Assembly (NCBI RefSeq): GCF_013113835.1
Contig: NZ_VTYQ01000014.1
Location: 23,434 to 87,433 of the forward strand
Source: Vibrio sp. RE88
Lineage (GTDB): Bacteria; Pseudomonadota; Gammaproteobacteria; Enterobacterales; Vibrionaceae
DNA length: 64,000 nt
Direction: 5' to 3'
The notes under the pieces are model-generated. The model saw only the letters and a list, made by a program, of their open reading frames with translations. It had not been told where the DNA came from and did no database searches. The number at the start of each line of letters is the position of its first letter. The first letter of the stretch is position 1. Both the position numbers and the translations under genes were made by a program. This document shows, piece after piece, positions 61,802 to 64,000 of this stretch.

Positions 61802-63118
61802 ATGTCGGTCTACTACACTCTCTGTTTTCTATCTGCAGCGGCAATGTTAATTGCTTTTGTAAACAGCAAGATAGGAAAAATGCAAACTACAATTGCCATC
61901 ACTGCTGGTTCCATGGTTCTATCCCTTCTTATCCTTATCGCAGGTCAAAATAACTGGTTTCATTTAACAGAAATTGCTTCGAAGACAATGTCGAGCATTA
62001 ACTTCGAAGATTTTCTGCTAAAGGGGATATTGGGCTTTCTCTTATTTGCAGGTGGTCTTGGGATTAAACTGCCTCACCTCAAAGACCAAAAATGGGAAAT
62101 TACAGTGCTCGCACTGGGAGCGACACTATTCTCTACCTTCTTTATTGGTTTCGCGCTTTACGGATTCTGCCATCTGATAGGTGTGCAATTCGACTTAGTG
62201 TACTGCTTATTGTTTGGTGCATTAATCTCGCCAACCGACCCGATTGCAGTATTGGCTATCGTAAAAAAACTGGATGCACCGGAACGTATCTCAACCCAAA
62301 TCGAAGGTGAGTCCTTGTTTAATGACGGTTTTGGTCTCGTCATTTTTGTCACCCTGTTTACGATCGCTTTTGGCACCGAAGCGCCAACGGTTGGCAGCGT
62401 GACAATGCTGTTCATTCAAGAAGCCATTGGCGGTATCGTTTATGGTTTCGCACTTGGTCTGCTGTTCCACTATCTCATCAGTGCAACTGATGACCACTCT
62501 ATGGAGTTGCTACTGACCATAGGTATACCGACTGCCGGCTATGCGTTTGCGGAAGTTCTGCATGTTTCAGGACCATTAGCCATGGTGGTATCCGGTATTA
62601 TGATCGGTAACTGGACACGATTTATTGGCTTTTCTAAAGAAAGTGAAGATCACCTCGATCACTTCTGGGAACTAGTCGATGAGTTCCTCAATGGGGTCTT
62701 GTTCCTCCTAATCGGCATGTCGATGTTACTATTTGAATTCCATAAGGAAGACTGGATTCTAATGGCGTTTTCGGTGCCATTGGTACTAGCTGCCCGCTAT
62801 CTAAGCGTGTTCTGTTCGTACATTGGGTTTAAACGTCATCGCAAGTACAACCCTTGGTCAGTGAAAATCCTAACTTGGGGCGGGTTACGTGGTGGTCTAG
62901 CACTAGCGATGGCGCTCTCCATACCTTCAGGGATTTGGGTTATCCAAGATAAGCTAATCGACGTGAAAGAAATCATTCTGGTCATGACTTATTCTGTCGT
63001 GGTGTTCTCCATCCTTGTTCAAGGCTCGACGATTACCCCTATGATAGAAAAAGCAAAGCAGGCAGAAAAAGAAATGCAGCTTGAGCCGGAAACAGCGGAG
63101 TCATCAGAGAAAGAATAA
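61802..63118 (+). CDS. CPA1-family sodium:proton antiporter (NhaP-like)
   Basis: The 438-residue inner-membrane protein has about twelve hydrophobic segments and CPA1 signatures: FLLFAGGLGIKLPHL, GALISPTDPIAVLAIVKKL, IEGESLFNDGFGLVIF with the paired-acid region, and ILTWGGLRGGLALAMALSIP. It ends in a charged cytoplasmic tail. The frame is open from an ATG at 61724, but the family start is MSVYYTLCFLSAAAML at 61802. Exchange of Na+ (or K+) for H+ is expected, important for a marine Vibrio. It is monocistronic. Confidence 0.9.
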   Translation: MSVYYTLCFLSAAAMLIAFVNSKIGKMQTTIAITAGSMVLSLLILIAGQNNWFHLTEIASKTMSSINFEDFLLKGILGFLLFAGGLGIKLPHLKDQKWEITVLALGATLFSTFFIGFALYGFCHLIGVQFDLVYCLLFGALISPTDPIAVLAIVKKLDAPERISTQIEGESLFNDGFGLVIFVTLFTIAFGTEAPTVGSVTMLFIQEAIGGIVYGFALGLLFHYLISATDDHSMELLLTIGIPTAGYAFAEVLHVSGPLAMVVSGIMIGNWTRFIGFSKESEDHLDHFWELVDEFLNGVLFLLIGMSMLLFEFHKEDWILMAFSVPLVLAARYLSVFCSYIGFKRHRKYNPWSVKILTWGGLRGGLALAMALSIPSGIWVIQDKLIDVKEIILVMTYSVVVFSILVQGSTITPMIEKAKQAEKEMQLEPETAESSEKE

Positions 63119-63144
63119 CCCGTATCGAATTAATTATTTCAAAG

Positions 63145-63167
63145 CCGCTCTCTATGAGCGGTTTTTT
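63145..63167 (+). terminator. Antiporter gene terminator
   Basis: CCGCTC / GAGCGG with a 5-base loop and a TTTTTT run, about 25 bases after the stop. Confidence 0.8.
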
Positions 63168-63866
63168 GTTATCCGCAATAAGCAATGAGCACTTAGAAAT
63201 GGACGCTTACCCAATTGCAAGATAGAGAATCAACAGTATGGGAAGCAATCATTACCAGATTGCCCCTTGGCTATTAGGGAAAGGTTACGGTGATAGTTAA
63301 CCGGAATAGTTCCTGAGAAACTCACCATTAAAAGTTGCTATACTGGTCGTACTCACTCTAGGTACAAATAGTCTAAATCTACTTACCAGTAAATATGTGT
63401 TTGTAACGTATCGCATAGCTAACCATACCGTTGCCTGTACTTAGGTTGTCTAGTTAATCAGCATACATTCAGAGTAGATATCAAAAGACCAATCTTTACG
63501 TCACTCGTTCTCTAATAGAAACTGTCCACGTATCAACTGCAAAGCCTAGGATTTTAGATAATTGTTGTGGCGCTATGTCTGTAGTAGGCAGTGAGTATGG
63601 ACTTATTAGCCAAAGAGCAAAATAACTTAGCGTATACAAGATGACCTCAGCATTGCTGCTGAGGTCTAGAATAAGTGCGGGTTGCTGAGTTTGTACTCAA
63701 GAGAGATTCATTCCCTTCAAAGAAACACCATGGTCCCTAAACGATAAAACCCAAATCCGAAGACTGGATTTCTCAATAAGTCTCTGACAGCGGGAAGGCC
63801 TAGTTCAGGTTTACGCTCAAGCAGAACTCGTATGTCACAGCCAAAAAAATAATACTGCAGGTACGA
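63168..63866. other. Non-coding stretch before tRNA-Asp
   Basis: About 700 bases show no supportable gene on either strand. Visible structure: a perfect 10-bp hairpin GACCTCAGCA-TTGC-TGCTGAGGTC (63643-63666) without a T-run, and a small stem AAATCC/GGATTT near 63752-63770. The open frame on the minus strand over 63717-63968 is a shadow of the tRNA. Confidence 0.5.
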
Positions 63867-63867
63867 A

Positions 63868-63895
63868 AAAGCCCTAACATCGCTGTTAGGGCTTT
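63868..63895 (-). terminator. tRNA-Asp transcript terminator
   Basis: On the minus strand the stem AAAGCCCTAACA / TGTTAGGGCTTT (12 bp, 4-base loop) is followed by T residues, 12 bases past the tRNA 3' end. Confidence 0.9.
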
Positions 63896-63906
63896 CTCTG
63901 AATAAG

Positions 63907-63983
63907 TGGCGGAGCGGACGGGACTCGAACCCGCGACCCCCGGCGTGACAGGCCGGTATTCTAACCAACTGAACTACCGCTCC
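63907..63983 (-). tRNA. tRNA-Asp (anticodon GTC)
   Basis: The minus strand folds as a 77-base cloverleaf. The acceptor stem is GGAGCGG/CCGCTCC with discriminator G and encoded CCA. The D arm is GTTCAGTTGGTTAGAAT, the anticodon loop CCTGTCACG holds GTC, and the T arm is GCGGGTTCGAGTCCCG. It differs at only a few bases from the E. coli tRNA-Asp as I recall it. In Vibrio such a gene often ends an rRNA operon; upstream DNA is outside the window. Confidence 0.97.
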
Positions 63984-64000
63984 GCACTGGTTAGACTTAA

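Noticed and set aside
63717..63968. Minus-strand frame of 83 codons starting MVRIPACHAGGRGFESRPLRH
   Set aside because: Its first part is the tRNA-Asp gene read as protein, a well-known false gene; the rest has no ribosome site or recognisable family.
1..64000. Defence island, CRISPR array, insertion sequence, integron or prophage
   Set aside because: I found no spaced direct repeats, transposase, integrase, restriction or abortive-infection motifs; gene content and order are those of a Vibrio core chromosome.

Overview
The window is a stretch of Vibrio (Gammaproteobacteria) core chromosome, most likely chromosome I. Every long protein I recognise matches the Vibrio/enterobacterial type almost end to end. 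The local gene strings (lptFG-pepA-holC-valS, argF-pyrL-pyrBI-ridA, mdh-argR, mlaFEDCB-ibaG-murA divergent from yrbG-kdsDC-lptCAB-rpoN-hpf-ptsN-rapZ-npr) follow the known gammaproteobacterial order. I cannot resolve the species. I see no insertion sequence, prophage, integron, CRISPR array or recognised defence island.

Layout. 1-7617 (minus): a yqiJ-yqiK-giant AAA ATPase string, whose ATPase runs off the left edge. 7939-17905: mutS, then divergent lptFG and pepA-holC-valS. 17967-24355: a mixed accessory-like block holding an M48 protease with a DUF898 membrane protein, an orphan solute-binding protein, a D-2-hydroxyacid dehydrogenase, rluA and an Nramp-like carrier with altered metal motifs. 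24418-29177: rapA and a PIN-PhoH ATPase, with a candidate sigma-54 promoter between them. 29296-34552: arginine/pyrimidine genes argF, pyrL, pyrB, pyrI, ridA, then mdh and argR. 34888-39236: a TAXI-type TRAP transporter plus a universal stress protein behind a consensus CRP site. 39381-43795: an iron-box-linked double DUF2061 protein, a beta-mannosidase-like fragment, rraB, arcA and plsC. 43908-57891: the envelope and PTS-Ntr block, ending in mgtE. 57955-63118: metH with a MetJ operator, and a CPA1 antiporter. 63119-64000: non-coding DNA and a tRNA-Asp gene.

How the genes connect. The window is rich in envelope biogenesis: LptF/G and LptC/A/B export LPS, KdsC/KdsD make Kdo, Mla keeps outer-membrane asymmetry, and MurA and PlsC feed peptidoglycan and phospholipid synthesis. 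A second theme is arginine/carbamoyl-phosphate metabolism (argF, pyrBI, arcA and the regulator argR). The argR and arcA upstream regions share a 15-base element that looks like an ArgR operator. Nitrogen control (rpoN, ptsN, npr) sits in the same window as a candidate sigma-54 promoter.

The least explained items are the YqiJ/YqiK/giant-ATPase module, the Fur-box-linked tandem DUF2061 protein, the DUF898-M48 pair, the catalytic-domain-less GH2-like protein, the Nramp-like carrier lacking DPGN and MPH, and the sigma-54-type promoter with three spaced heptamers upstream of phoH. All functional statements rest on reading the sequence and on family knowledge; no search was run.
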